64,000 bases of DNA. Origin: Priestia abyssalis (GTDB lineage: Bacteria > Bacillota > Bacilli > Bacillales > Bacillaceae_H). The stretch covers positions 3,612,624 to 3,676,623 of the forward strand of contig NZ_KV917369.1 in NCBI RefSeq assembly GCF_002019595.1, given 5' to 3'. The translations under genes and the position numbers were made by a program. Of this stretch, positions 16,499 through 24,843 are shown one piece after another. The notes beneath the pieces were generated by a model. The model had not been told where the DNA came from, searched no databases, and saw only the letters and a list, made by a program, of their open reading frames with translations. How positions within the stretch are numbered: position 1 is the first letter of the stretch; every line of letters begins with the position of its first letter.

Positions 16499-17950
16499 TT
16501 AACCGTTCCATTGGGTTAACTGAGCTATAACTAGAAATACCAGAACAAGCAAAAACCAGATGGAAAACAACGGCAAGTAGAATCGTACCCATTTTTGCCA
16601 AGCAACTCCTGCTAATGCGAGGGTAGCCATAAAGTAACCGGATGTAGGAAATAGTATATTTCCTATTCCATCCCCAAATTGATAGGCCAAGACTGCTGTT
16701 TGTCTAGTTACTCCAATTAAATCAGATAGAGGTGCCATGATCGGCATGGTTACTAAGGCTTGGCCACTCCCAGATGGAATAAGAAAGTTAAATAGCATCT
16801 GCACTATAAACATTCCGATAGCGCTGAACACTGCTGGAAATTCGCCTACTAAACCACCTAAACTATGTACAATGGTATCCATTACTTTTCCTTCTTCCAT
16901 AACTATAGCAACCGCTCTCGCTACACCTACAATCATTGCGCCAACCAGTACCTCGCGAAAACCTTCGTTAAATCCTTCGCATATTTCTGTCAATTTTAAA
17001 CCAACAATTAGCCCGATGGCAATGCCCATAATAATGAAAAGACCTGCCATTTCAAGCATAAACCACCCTTTACTTATAACGCCATATACTAATAAAACAA
17101 AAAAGCCTAATAATACAAACGAAGCTGCCCTTTGCCTGATTGTCAGTTGACTTTTTTTCGCCTGAGATTTATTTAAGTAGACAGCTCTTTTGTGCGCATC
17201 TTCTTCATATACCAAACTAGCTTTAGGATTCTTTTTTACCTTTTGAGCATAACGGATAATATAAATAACTCCTGCTAAAACAAATACTACAAAAGCAATA
17301 ATTCTAAGCTCTATTCCTGAAAAAACCGGGAGTCCAGATATTTTTTGCCCTAAACCTGTATTGATAGGATTAAGAAACCCCGTCATGAATCCTGCTGTAG
17401 TAGCTACTAAAGCGACTGAAACCGCTACTACGGAATCGTATCCCAACGCAATCATTAAAGGAAGAATTACAGGGACATATACAAGGCTTAACTCTTGAGT
17501 ACCTATCAAACTACATATAACAGCAAATACAAACATAAGCACAGGAATTACCACGATACTTTTATTTGCAAATTTTTTCGTTAACTTATCGACGCCTATT
17601 TCGATTAATCCCGTTTTTCGTATAACTGCAAATATTCCACCAATAATAAATGTAAAGAAAACAACCTCGCCGGCAGCTACCAAACCCTTGGGAATAGCCG
17701 TCATAAATCCGGTAAACGTGACAGGTGTCGCTTCCACTTGCCGATAGGAATCGGGGTCAATTGTCGTTCTGCCTTCCGGACCGGGAATTCTCTCGAATAC
17801 ACCAGCCGGAATAATATAAGTTGTAATCGATGCAAGTGCTATAAATATAAACAAAATGACATAGATATGAGGCATTGTAAACTTACTCTTCGGTAATTGA
17901 GGTTCTTGATATACTTTTACCGGACCCGCTGAACTTTTTTTAAGCTCCAT
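16499..17950 (-). CDS. YfcC/DcuC-family carrier (carboxylate or peptide-like substrate)
   Basis: 483 residues, about 12 membrane segments after a 25-residue cytosolic head. Features of the YfcC family: SKFTMPHIYVILFIFIALAS at the first helix with the PAGVFER motif after it, FLNPINTGLGQKISGLP in the substrate region, and NFLIPSGSGQALVTMPIMAP near residue 400. The family is related to C4-dicarboxylate carriers; substrates are largely unknown. Placed between allantoinase and an FAH-family gene, it may carry an intermediate or end product of purine breakdown such as allantoate, ureidoglycolate or oxalurate; this is inference from position. Confidence 0.8.
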   Translation of the reverse strand: MELKKSSAGPVKVYQEPQLPKSKFTMPHIYVILFIFIALASITTYIIPAGVFERIPGPEGRTTIDPDSYRQVEATPVTFTGFMTAIPKGLVAAGEVVFFTFIIGGIFAVIRKTGLIEIGVDKLTKKFANKSIVVIPVLMFVFAVICSLIGTQELSLVYVPVILPLMIALGYDSVVAVSVALVATTAGFMTGFLNPINTGLGQKISGLPVFSGIELRIIAFVVFVLAGVIYIIRYAQKVKKNPKASLVYEEDAHKRAVYLNKSQAKKSQLTIRQRAASFVLLGFFVLLVYGVISKGWFMLEMAGLFIIMGIAIGLIVGLKLTEICEGFNEGFREVLVGAMIVGVARAVAIVMEEGKVMDTIVHSLGGLVGEFPAVFSAIGMFIVQMLFNFLIPSGSGQALVTMPIMAPLSDLIGVTRQTAVLAYQFGDGIGNILFPTSGYFMATLALAGVAWQKWVRFYLPLFSIWFLLVLVFLVIAQLTQWNG

Positions 17951-18042
17951 TTTAAACTCCTCCTAATAGTCTGCTATTTTCTTATACAAACATTTCATTT
18001 TGTGTAAAACTTCTCTCCCCCCTTTTTATTTAGCTCGCACTT

Positions 18043-18065
18043 TATATAACATATAATGTTATATA
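18043..18065 (-). promoter_or_regulatory. 10-bp-arm palindrome upstream of yfcC-like gene
   Basis: Arms TATATAACAT and ATGTTATATA separated by ATA, about 95 bp upstream of the carrier gene. Related half sites (ATGTTATAT) recur at about 18183. No T-run, so a regulator-binding site is likely. The regulator is unknown; a GntR-type protein would suit such a site. Confidence 0.4.
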
Positions 18066-18214
18066 TTGTTACATTGATTAAAGTTTAAACGAAGCTTTTA
18101 TATAAATCATTAGAGGATATATGAAATTTTTATTATTTTCTTGTCGATTTTAACTAAAAATATACCTTAACCCAAAAATAAAATGTTATATAATATACCA
18201 CAGATGTTAATAGT

Positions 18215-18260
18215 GCATAAATAAAAAACCAAGCATGTATGCTTGGTTTTTTATTTATGC
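18215..18260 (-). terminator. Long perfect hairpin terminator
   Basis: A 23-bp perfectly paired stem (left arm GCATAAATAAAAAACCAAGC...) ending 12 bases past the FAH-family stop, with T and A runs in the arms. Strong, bidirectional. Confidence 0.85.
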
Positions 18261-18271
18261 AAATTTATCAT

Positions 18272-19135
18272 TTATCCATTTCCTACGCTGTTTTGCAATG
18301 GCTTAAATCCAGGAATACGACATTCTACGATATCCCCTTCCCGAATGATGACAGATCCTGGTGTCCCAGTCATAATGACGTCCCCCGGATGCAATGTCAT
18401 AATTTGCGAAAAGAAGGAGACAATCCACCACGGTTGAAACATCATATTCGCTACAACATTACGGTGATGAACTTTACCATTTAGAACAGTCTCTACGCTC
18501 ACATCTTTAATGGTTGGGAATTCATCGACGGTAAGAAAATAAGGCCCAAAACTAAAGAATGTATCAAAACTTTTAGAGCGCTGCAAAAAACGAGGGTTTT
18601 TGGCATGAATATCCTTGGCTGTCATATCCATCGTCGTGGTAAAGCCAGCCACAACATTAGCTGCATCTTCTACTGGTACATCTTTGCATGTTTGCCCGAT
18701 AATAACCCCCAGCTCAGCTTCCGCTGTAACTTGTCCGAATTTAAGCGGCAGTTTAATCATTTCTTCCGTTCCAATTAGACTGGTGTCTGGTTTCATAAAA
18801 ATGACCGGATCCTCTTCCGGAGGCTTCCCTGACAATTCGATCGCTTTTTCCATATAGTTCATACCAACACCCCAAATTTTTCCCGGGGTACGATATAAAG
18901 GCGCAAACGAGAGATCTTTTACTAAAATGTGAGGGGATTGATGAAAGCGGTCTTCTCCCCCCTCTGTATACCAGTTGTTTATATCTTCCAGTTGATTTTT
19001 TTGCAAAATACTAAAAAGATCTATATCCCAATCTTTTCCTTCTTCCTCTTTTATGGATTTAATCGAAACTGCTTTTTCTCCATTAACAATAGCAGCAATC
19101 TCATGACCTTCCACTTTTATGGTTGCCAGCTTCAT
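18272..19135 (-). CDS. Fumarylacetoacetate hydrolase-family enzyme
   Basis: 287 residues from the ATG at 19133-19135, which has a GGGGA ribosome site. C-terminal catalytic domain: IWGVGMNYMEKAIE (entrance of the FAH fold), AEAELGVIIGQ with metal-binding glutamates, and MTLHPGDVIMTGTPGSV near the end. Usual FAH proteins have NYxxHxxE; here YMEKAIE lacks the histidine, which may change chemistry. Family members cleave C-C bonds of acylpyruvates, and many in allantoin clusters are annotated as ureidoglycolate lyase. Next to an amidase and a purine permease, an allantoin-pathway role is plausible but unproven. Confidence 0.8.
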   Translation of the reverse strand: MKLATIKVEGHEIAAIVNGEKAVSIKSIKEEEGKDWDIDLFSILQKNQLEDINNWYTEGGEDRFHQSPHILVKDLSFAPLYRTPGKIWGVGMNYMEKAIELSGKPPEEDPVIFMKPDTSLIGTEEMIKLPLKFGQVTAEAELGVIIGQTCKDVPVEDAANVVAGFTTTMDMTAKDIHAKNPRFLQRSKSFDTFFSFGPYFLTVDEFPTIKDVSVETVLNGKVHHRNVVANMMFQPWWIVSFFSQIMTLHPGDVIMTGTPGSVIIREGDIVECRIPGFKPLQNSVGNG

Positions 19136-19175
19136 ATACACATCCCCTGCCTCTTACAAACTATTTATTAAACTT

Positions 19176-19378
19176 ATATATACATATTTCACTTAATAAC
19201 TCGAGATATTTCCCTCTCATCAACGGGCACTGCAACCGATCATCCGTATAATATGAATTATTCCTCAAAGGTTCACTTATGCGGATGGCACCAACTCCGA
19301 AAGGGGGGTCAGCCGCTTAGGTCTAGAAAATTCGGTATGGCCGTTCTTTGACCATGCCGAATTTTCTAAATCGTTCTG
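19176..19378 (-). repeat. Dispersed structured repeat, long copy A
   Basis: About 200 bp, sharing blocks with copies at 41440, 42848 and 61784: TTAATAACTCGA at one end, then TCATC...GATCATCCG, a module reading GGTTCAC-TATGCGGATGGC and CAGCCGCTTAGGTCTAGAAA, a 17-bp hairpin, and TTTTCTAAATCG at the other end. Its right end forms the last codons and the TAG stop of the amidase gene, so it arrived at or co-evolved with a gene 3' end. Confidence 0.75.
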
Positions 19379-20544
19379 TATTCCGAAAACTGAATGACCC
19401 ACCGTAATAATTTTAAGTCTTGATGGTGATTTGCGATGAAGGATAAGCCGATCGGAAGTCCATTTACCTCTGTTAAAGGAAGCGTAACTTGAGGCAACCC
19501 CGCTAAACCGGCAATACACGAAAGCTGCATGGTTTTGGCACGATATTGTTCCGCCTTATCTCCATGTAAATTCAGCAATGGCGCTGGCCCTGGAGCTGTT
19601 GGAATGACCAGCAACCCATTATCACTTAAAAGCGATGACATTGATTGGCGAATTTCTTCCCTTAATTCCAACCGAGGCAAAACATCACTCTTTTTCAATG
19701 TACTCGTCCACTGGAATCTTTCAGCGATCCCGGGACCAAATACTGGTTTCTCTTTTTCTATCCACTCACGATGTTCCGCCCAAATCTCGGATCCTTGGAT
19801 GATTCGAAAAGAACTTGACCACTCTGCTAAACCCTCTTTTGCAACATTAACCCATTCAGTGCAATCAACCATCTCCTCAATAGAAGGAACAATAGTCGAT
19901 AAAGCATCTTTATATTCTTGATCCAACATTGCCCACGCATCTTGTCCAAAAAAAGCATTGGTAAATTCACCTTTTGCGCTTTGATCATCAATAAGAAGTT
20001 GGCCAACCTCCAGCAGCAATCCCGCATCCCTCGCCATCCAGCCTACCGTATCAAAACTTCCGGCCAATGGAATCACTCCTTCAGTTGAAACAACACCATG
20101 TGTTGGGCGAAATCCATATATACCGCAATAAGAAGAAGGAATCCGTACAGATCCCCCTGTATCTGTTCCTAATGCAAAGTCAACTAATCCTGCCGAAACC
20201 GCAACAGCTGAACCGCTTGAAGAACCGCCTGGAATACGAGCAGGCGCTTTTGGATTAACAGGTGTTCCGTAATGATAATTCTCACCATTTAAGCTGTACA
20301 TTAATTCATCTGTATGTGTTGTCCCCGTTAATTTTGCCCCTTGCTTTAAAAGACGCTCAATCGCCGGCGCGTGTTTCGCTGATGGACCGTGTGTCAGGAG
20401 CCAATCAGGATTCCCGGCTCCGCTTGTATACCCTTCAATCGCAAATACATCTTTCGCCGCAAATGTTAACCCGTTTAATCGTCCTGTTCCTGTCGGCTGA
20501 ATAGCAAGATCTTGATCGACAAAAGCATTCCATTTATCATCCAT
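19366..20544 (-). CDS. Amidase-signature enzyme (AtzE/HpxY-like candidate)
   Basis: 392 residues from the ATG at 20542-20544 (GGGAGG ribosome site). Amidase signature: AAKDVFAIEG with the catalytic lysine, and IPGGSSSGSAVAVSAG with the cis-Ser/Ser pair, then DTGGSVRIPSSYCGIYGFRP. The length fits short amidases rather than allophanate hydrolase, which carries an extra C-terminal domain. In Klebsiella the amidase HpxY works with HpxW in the oxalurate/oxamate branch; a comparable job is possible here because pucG makes oxalurate. The C-terminal residues R-T-I and the stop codon come from repeat copy A, so the natural C-terminus may have been changed. Confidence 0.82.
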   Translation of the reverse strand: MDDKWNAFVDQDLAIQPTGTGRLNGLTFAAKDVFAIEGYTSGAGNPDWLLTHGPSAKHAPAIERLLKQGAKLTGTTHTDELMYSLNGENYHYGTPVNPKAPARIPGGSSSGSAVAVSAGLVDFALGTDTGGSVRIPSSYCGIYGFRPTHGVVSTEGVIPLAGSFDTVGWMARDAGLLLEVGQLLIDDQSAKGEFTNAFFGQDAWAMLDQEYKDALSTIVPSIEEMVDCTEWVNVAKEGLAEWSSSFRIIQGSEIWAEHREWIEKEKPVFGPGIAERFQWTSTLKKSDVLPRLELREEIRQSMSSLLSDNGLLVIPTAPGPAPLLNLHGDKAEQYRAKTMQLSCIAGLAGLPQVTLPLTEVNGLPIGLSFIANHHQDLKLLRWVIQFSEYRTI

Positions 20545-20610
20545 CTTTACTTCCTCCCACATATGAATTTAGCAAATATTCATTACTGCAGATAGAAAAT
20601 TCCAAAAAAA

Positions 20611-21954
20611 TCATTTCTCTGCTTTAACCATTTTATTCAAACGACCTTGTTCAGTTTTCGTTGTTAAAAAATTGAGTTTTATATTTTCTAATACTAATGA
20701 TAATAATATCCCAACTAACAATCCATTACTAAACAACGGCCGCAAAATACTCGGCACGGTTGCGAAGTAGGATGAAGGAAATGTTATGAAAATAATTCCG
20801 ACAAATAAAGGGATCGCTAGACGATAAATATTTGGAGTATTTAATGGAATTTGAGAAAAATACTGCAGTGATGTGTGCAGCAACCTTAAATAAGCTACAA
20901 GTAAAACCGCACTGCCGACACTCAAAGGGAGTTTGGCCATTAAATTACTCACAGCCGGAATCATGCCCATCACCATGAACATTCCACCCCCGATGATAAA
21001 AGGTAACCTCTCCAGTATTTTTGTTTGACTAAGAAATCCGATTGAAGATACATAAGGAGCGTAAGGAACCATCCCAAATACTCCAGAAATCATGACGAAC
21101 AATCCACTTATCGCAAATGATTGTTTATATTGATTTGGCGCAGCTGTTTTTCGATAGAGATCATCCGTCCCTTTTATCGCTCCGAACGTATTCGAAGTGT
21201 TAATGAGCCCGGCAATAACGGCTGTGACAATAATACCAATATCAAAACTCGGTTCTCCAAGAGGAAACAGCTCCATGTCCATCTTCGCAGAAAAGTCCAT
21301 CGTTTCTCTTTTATCGAGCATTAGCTCAAACAAAATCCAGCCTCCGATAATCCCGATTAACATGGAATACTTGCTGAATGCAGGAGCTGCTTTAATACTG
21401 AAAATAATGATAAAGATGGTTACAACACTAGACAATAGAAACACAGGTATATCTATGGAAGCTGTTTCTGAATGGTCTCCAAAGGGAATTCCAAGCATTC
21501 CTTTTAGAAAAATCGTATTTAATCTGCACCCCAGCAAAAACATAAAGACAGCCATAACACCATTGTTAAATAGCTTCGAAAGGTATTGTGAAAGACCGCT
21601 AATGCCGATAAACATCGTAACAATCCCAGAGATCATAATCCCAACAGCTAAACTCCCGCCAAGTGTCGTTAATGACATCCCTTGTGCAGGAGCTGAGTAG
21701 CACAAACTTAAAATGACTCCCCACCATAGCCCGGACTGCCCTTCCATTATCGACCGTTTATGTCCTAACAACGCTTGTAAAATACAGGCTAATCCAGTAA
21801 AAAAGAAAGAAAATTGGATTAAAGAAATCATTTTATCTTGAGGAAGTTGAAAGGCCGCCCCTACAGTAATAGGTATTACAACAGTATTTGTGAATAGAAA
21901 AAAAAGCCATTGTAATCCCGCAAGCCATTGTTCCGTTTTCAATAACTGTGTCAT
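20611..21954 (-). CDS. NCS2-family purine permease (YbbY-like)
   Basis: 447 residues, about 12-14 membrane segments. NCS2 family traits: EQWLAGLQWLFFLFTNTVVI at the start, SFDIGIIVTAVIAGLINTSN (family motif region), and GGGMFMVMGMIPAVSNLMAK. It diverges from the pucJ/pucK-like permease at 33240 in this window and resembles the YbbY branch found in B. subtilis next to the allantoinase gene. Likely a purine or allantoin-related uptake carrier of the membrane. The amidase follows 66 bp downstream on the same strand. Confidence 0.82.
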   Translation of the reverse strand: MTQLLKTEQWLAGLQWLFFLFTNTVVIPITVGAAFQLPQDKMISLIQFSFFFTGLACILQALLGHKRSIMEGQSGLWWGVILSLCYSAPAQGMSLTTLGGSLAVGIMISGIVTMFIGISGLSQYLSKLFNNGVMAVFMFLLGCRLNTIFLKGMLGIPFGDHSETASIDIPVFLLSSVVTIFIIIFSIKAAPAFSKYSMLIGIIGGWILFELMLDKRETMDFSAKMDMELFPLGEPSFDIGIIVTAVIAGLINTSNTFGAIKGTDDLYRKTAAPNQYKQSFAISGLFVMISGVFGMVPYAPYVSSIGFLSQTKILERLPFIIGGGMFMVMGMIPAVSNLMAKLPLSVGSAVLLVAYLRLLHTSLQYFSQIPLNTPNIYRLAIPLFVGIIFITFPSSYFATVPSILRPLFSNGLLVGILLSLVLENIKLNFLTTKTEQGRLNKMVKAEK

Positions 21955-21974
21955 AAATTCTCCTTCTATCGTTC

Positions 21975-22007
21975 GAAAAAACTGAGCTGTTGTACAGAGA
22001 CAGCTCG
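21975..22007 (-). terminator. Terminator after pucG
   Basis: On the minus strand GAGCTGT and ACAGCTC form a 7-bp stem followed by AGTTTTTT. About 120 bp past pucG and 25 bp before the permease start. A second, longer stem (about 14 bp, CTGAAAG.CCTCGTC / GACGAGG.CTTTCAG, 22060-22121) lies between it and pucG. Confidence 0.6.
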
Positions 22008-22128
22008 TTCAAAGGTTGTCTCATAAGTCTCAAATTACACACCAAAAATGCTTTTTTTACTGAAAGACCTCGTCCTGAAACCCCTTGATTTTACCGGATT
22101 TCCATGACGAGGCCTTTCAGGAGGATGA

Positions 22129-23370
22129 CTAATTTACTACTAAATTTGAAGATTCATATACATCAAGTGCAGCTTGTAAACCTTTCCCAACTTCAATTGA
22201 TGCATCGTGACGAATTAGTACTGCCTCAAGAGCTGCCAACACAAATAAAATATTTTCTTTTCGGCAGCTGTATCCCATCGATCCAATTCTCCAGATCTTT
22301 CCGTGAAGAGGCCCAAATGAACTGGCAATCTCGATTCCAAACTGTTGAAGCAGCATCATTCTTACGGAGTCACCATCGACTCCAGCCGGAATATTCACAC
22401 ATGTGACCATCGGCAGCTTCCAAGGGACATCATTAAATAATGTTAAGCCCATCGCTTTAATCCCTTCCATGAGAGCTTTTTCATGGAAACGATGTCTTGC
22501 AAATCGCTCATTTAGTCCTTCTTGCAGAACAATGCGTACTCCTTCACGCAATGCATAAAGCATCGATGTTGCTTCCGTGTGGTGATTTAAACGTCTTGGC
22601 CCCCAATAATCTTGCAGCTGACTTAAATCAAAGTAGTTACTGCGGATCGGCTGCTGAACGTCTACTTTATCTTGCTCTGTCGCAACCCCTTTTTCTACTT
22701 TTTTCCGAACAGAAAGCACTTGTTCGACGCGGTCATTATACGTAATCGGAGCCATACCGGAAGGAACAGACAAGCATTTTTGCGTTCCGCCGATCACAGC
22801 ATCAAGCTGCCATTCATCGACTTTTACTTCCGTTCCGCCGATTGTTGCCACTGCATCCACAATACATAACACATCAAGCTCCCTGCAAGCAGGTCCAATC
22901 ATATCTAACGGCTGCATACAACCAGTCGATGTTTCACCGTGCACGATCGCAAGCACTTTCGGCTTTACTCTTTTCATTTCATCTATAATGACTTGTTGAT
23001 CAAAAACTGTCCCCCACTCACATTCGATATTGTGGATTTCAGCCCCATTACGCTCGGCAATTTCTGTTAACAAATGTCCGAATCTCCCAAATATAGGTAT
23101 TAATACTTTATCTCCCGGCTCTATTACACTGCATAACACCGCTTCAATACCTGCCCTGGATGTTCCGTCAACTGGAAATGCCCATTGATTTTTTGTTTGG
23201 AATACTTGACGAAGCATTTCCATTGTTTCATTCATCATATTCGTAAAAGCTGGATCAAACTGACCAAGAATCGGAGTACTCATGGCACGCAATACTCTTG
23301 GGTCAACTTCTACAGGCCCCGGAGTCATAATCGTTCGTAATGGCGAATTTATTTCTTGAAAAACTTTCAT
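22129..23370 (-). CDS. pucG: (S)-ureidoglycine--glyoxylate aminotransferase
   Basis: 413 residues from the ATG at 23368-23370, 8 bases after GAGGAGG. Class V PLP aminotransferase: TIMTPGPVEVDPRVL at the start, PVDGTSRAGIEAVL (phosphate binding), DAVATIGGTEVKVDEWQ with the PLP aspartate, and VIGGTQKCLSVPSG with the PLP lysine near residue 203. Close to alanine-glyoxylate transaminases; the pucF neighbour 14 bp upstream identifies it as PucG, which transfers the ureidoglycine amino group to glyoxylate giving glycine and oxalurate. Confidence 0.9.
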   Translation of the reverse strand: MKVFQEINSPLRTIMTPGPVEVDPRVLRAMSTPILGQFDPAFTNMMNETMEMLRQVFQTKNQWAFPVDGTSRAGIEAVLCSVIEPGDKVLIPIFGRFGHLLTEIAERNGAEIHNIECEWGTVFDQQVIIDEMKRVKPKVLAIVHGETSTGCMQPLDMIGPACRELDVLCIVDAVATIGGTEVKVDEWQLDAVIGGTQKCLSVPSGMAPITYNDRVEQVLSVRKKVEKGVATEQDKVDVQQPIRSNYFDLSQLQDYWGPRRLNHHTEATSMLYALREGVRIVLQEGLNERFARHRFHEKALMEGIKAMGLTLFNDVPWKLPMVTCVNIPAGVDGDSVRMMLLQQFGIEIASSFGPLHGKIWRIGSMGYSCRKENILFVLAALEAVLIRHDASIEVGKGLQAALDVYESSNLVVN

Positions 23371-23383
23371 CACTTTTTCCTCC

Positions 23384-24631
23384 TCAATACGCTAAATCAT
23401 ATAAAACTTTTATTAGTAATTGAATGCCTTTTTCTAAATCTTCCGTTCTTGTAAACTCATATGGCGAATGGCTAATTCCTTTATGACTTGGTACAAACAA
23501 TAAAGCCGTTGGACAAAACGGGGCAAAAATTTGGGAATCATGACCCGCGCCGCTTGTCATCTTTTTATAAGAAACCGATTCGTTCTTTAAAATCGATTCT
23601 GAAATTCGATTTAGCTCTTCGGACATTTCTATCGGTTTTTCATTCATCCAATTATGGATACTCAACTGAGTGTCGTGCCTGTTTGCAATCAATCCAAATT
23701 CCTTGAATATATCGTCGCAAAATTGGAAAAGAATCTTTTCATCACTATGGCGAATATCCATGCTAAATGTCGCCTTACCAGGAATAACATTTGAAACATT
23801 CGGCTCAAGAGCTATTTGTCCTACGGTAGCAACCAAATCAGGAGAGGTTTCTTTCGCTTTCTGTATGAGCACTTGAATAAGTTCGGTCGCTGCATACATT
23901 GCATCTTTACGCCAGCCCATTGGCGTTGTACCCGCATGGTTGCTTTCACCAATCACTGTGACGTTATATCTTCTCTGTCCGACAATATGGCTGACAACCC
24001 CAATCGATGTTCTTTCTCTTTCCAATACTTCTCCTTGCTCTATATGCAGTTCGATAAAACAATCAAGGTCATTTCGCTGTGGCTGCGGATAATTCCCCTG
24101 ACCAAACCCCGCTTGCCTCATCGCTTCTACAAAAGATATACCGCTTGAATCCTTTAGATTTTGAACATCTTCAAATGATTTAATCCCGGTAATACTGCCC
24201 GATCCCCAATATGTCATAGGAAAGCGGCTTCCTTCTTCTTCGCATAAAGAAACAACCTCTATATTTTTTTCAGGTAACCCAAAATGTTCATATAAATATT
24301 GTACAGCGATTAGCCCGGCAATTACACCGTATGCACCGTCATATTTCCCGCCATTTACAACCGTATCAATATGTGATCCAGTTAAAATAGTAGGAGCCTT
24401 TTCTTGTTTTCCTGTTAATCTGCCAAATAAATTTCCCACATCATCGTAATAAGCATGAAGTCCTGCCTCTTCCATCCGCTCTTTAAGCGCTTGTTGAGCG
24501 AACTGCCAATCTTGCGAATACAATGGACGTGTAACTCCATTATTTTCGTTTTTTCCAAAAGAAGCTAACCACTCTACCATCTCTTCAATTTGCTCGAATA
24601 AGGCAGGTGACTTTTTCTCACTTCTATTCAA
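23384..24631 (-). CDS. pucF: Allantoate amidohydrolase
   Basis: 415 residues when started at the TTG 24629-24631, placed 6 bases after AGGGGGG; the longer reading from ATG 24658 lacks a ribosome site. M20 peptidase-like family with two metals: GSHIDTV and NGGKYDGAYG near residue 95-105, CEEEGSRFP near 135, the lid-domain HIEQG near 200, and AGHDSQ near the end. GSHIDTVVNGGKYDG is the allantoate amidohydrolase/ureidopropionase signature. It hydrolyses allantoate to ureidoglycine, CO2 and ammonia, directly feeding PucG. Transcribed divergently from pucR. Confidence 0.92.
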   Translation of the reverse strand: MNRSEKKSPALFEQIEEMVEWLASFGKNENNGVTRPLYSQDWQFAQQALKERMEEAGLHAYYDDVGNLFGRLTGKQEKAPTILTGSHIDTVVNGGKYDGAYGVIAGLIAVQYLYEHFGLPEKNIEVVSLCEEEGSRFPMTYWGSGSITGIKSFEDVQNLKDSSGISFVEAMRQAGFGQGNYPQPQRNDLDCFIELHIEQGEVLERERTSIGVVSHIVGQRRYNVTVIGESNHAGTTPMGWRKDAMYAATELIQVLIQKAKETSPDLVATVGQIALEPNVSNVIPGKATFSMDIRHSDEKILFQFCDDIFKEFGLIANRHDTQLSIHNWMNEKPIEMSEELNRISESILKNESVSYKKMTSGAGHDSQIFAPFCPTALLFVPSHKGISHSPYEFTRTEDLEKGIQLLIKVLYDLAY

Positions 24632-24678
24632 ATTTATCCCCCCTGCTCTTACATCCATCTTTCAATATTTCTCGTTAT

Positions 24679-24690
24679 ATTTAATGACAT
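24679..24690. promoter_or_regulatory. TTTAATGACA motif between pucF and pucR
   Basis: TATTTAATGACA, the same decamer as upstream of allB and pucI, about 50 bp before pucF in the 212-bp divergent region. A related CATTGACATAAATG lies at about 24737. Candidate PucR site by recurrence. Confidence 0.35.
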
Positions 24691-24843
24691 AGTTTGTAAT
24701 ATAAATTGATTTTAAAATAAACACCTGCTAAAATCATTGACATAAATGTAAAACATTTAGCAGATTCATTGTTTATAGTAACCAAAATTCAATTTAAAAA
24801 ATAGAAAACTTGCAAATATCCTGCGAAAGGGGAAAGAAATAAA

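Noticed and set aside
18272..19135. Identification of the FAH protein as fumarylpyruvate hydrolase of the gentisate pathway
   Set aside because: It lies 25 kb from that operon, which has its own FAH hydrolase, and it lacks the canonical NYxxH histidine.
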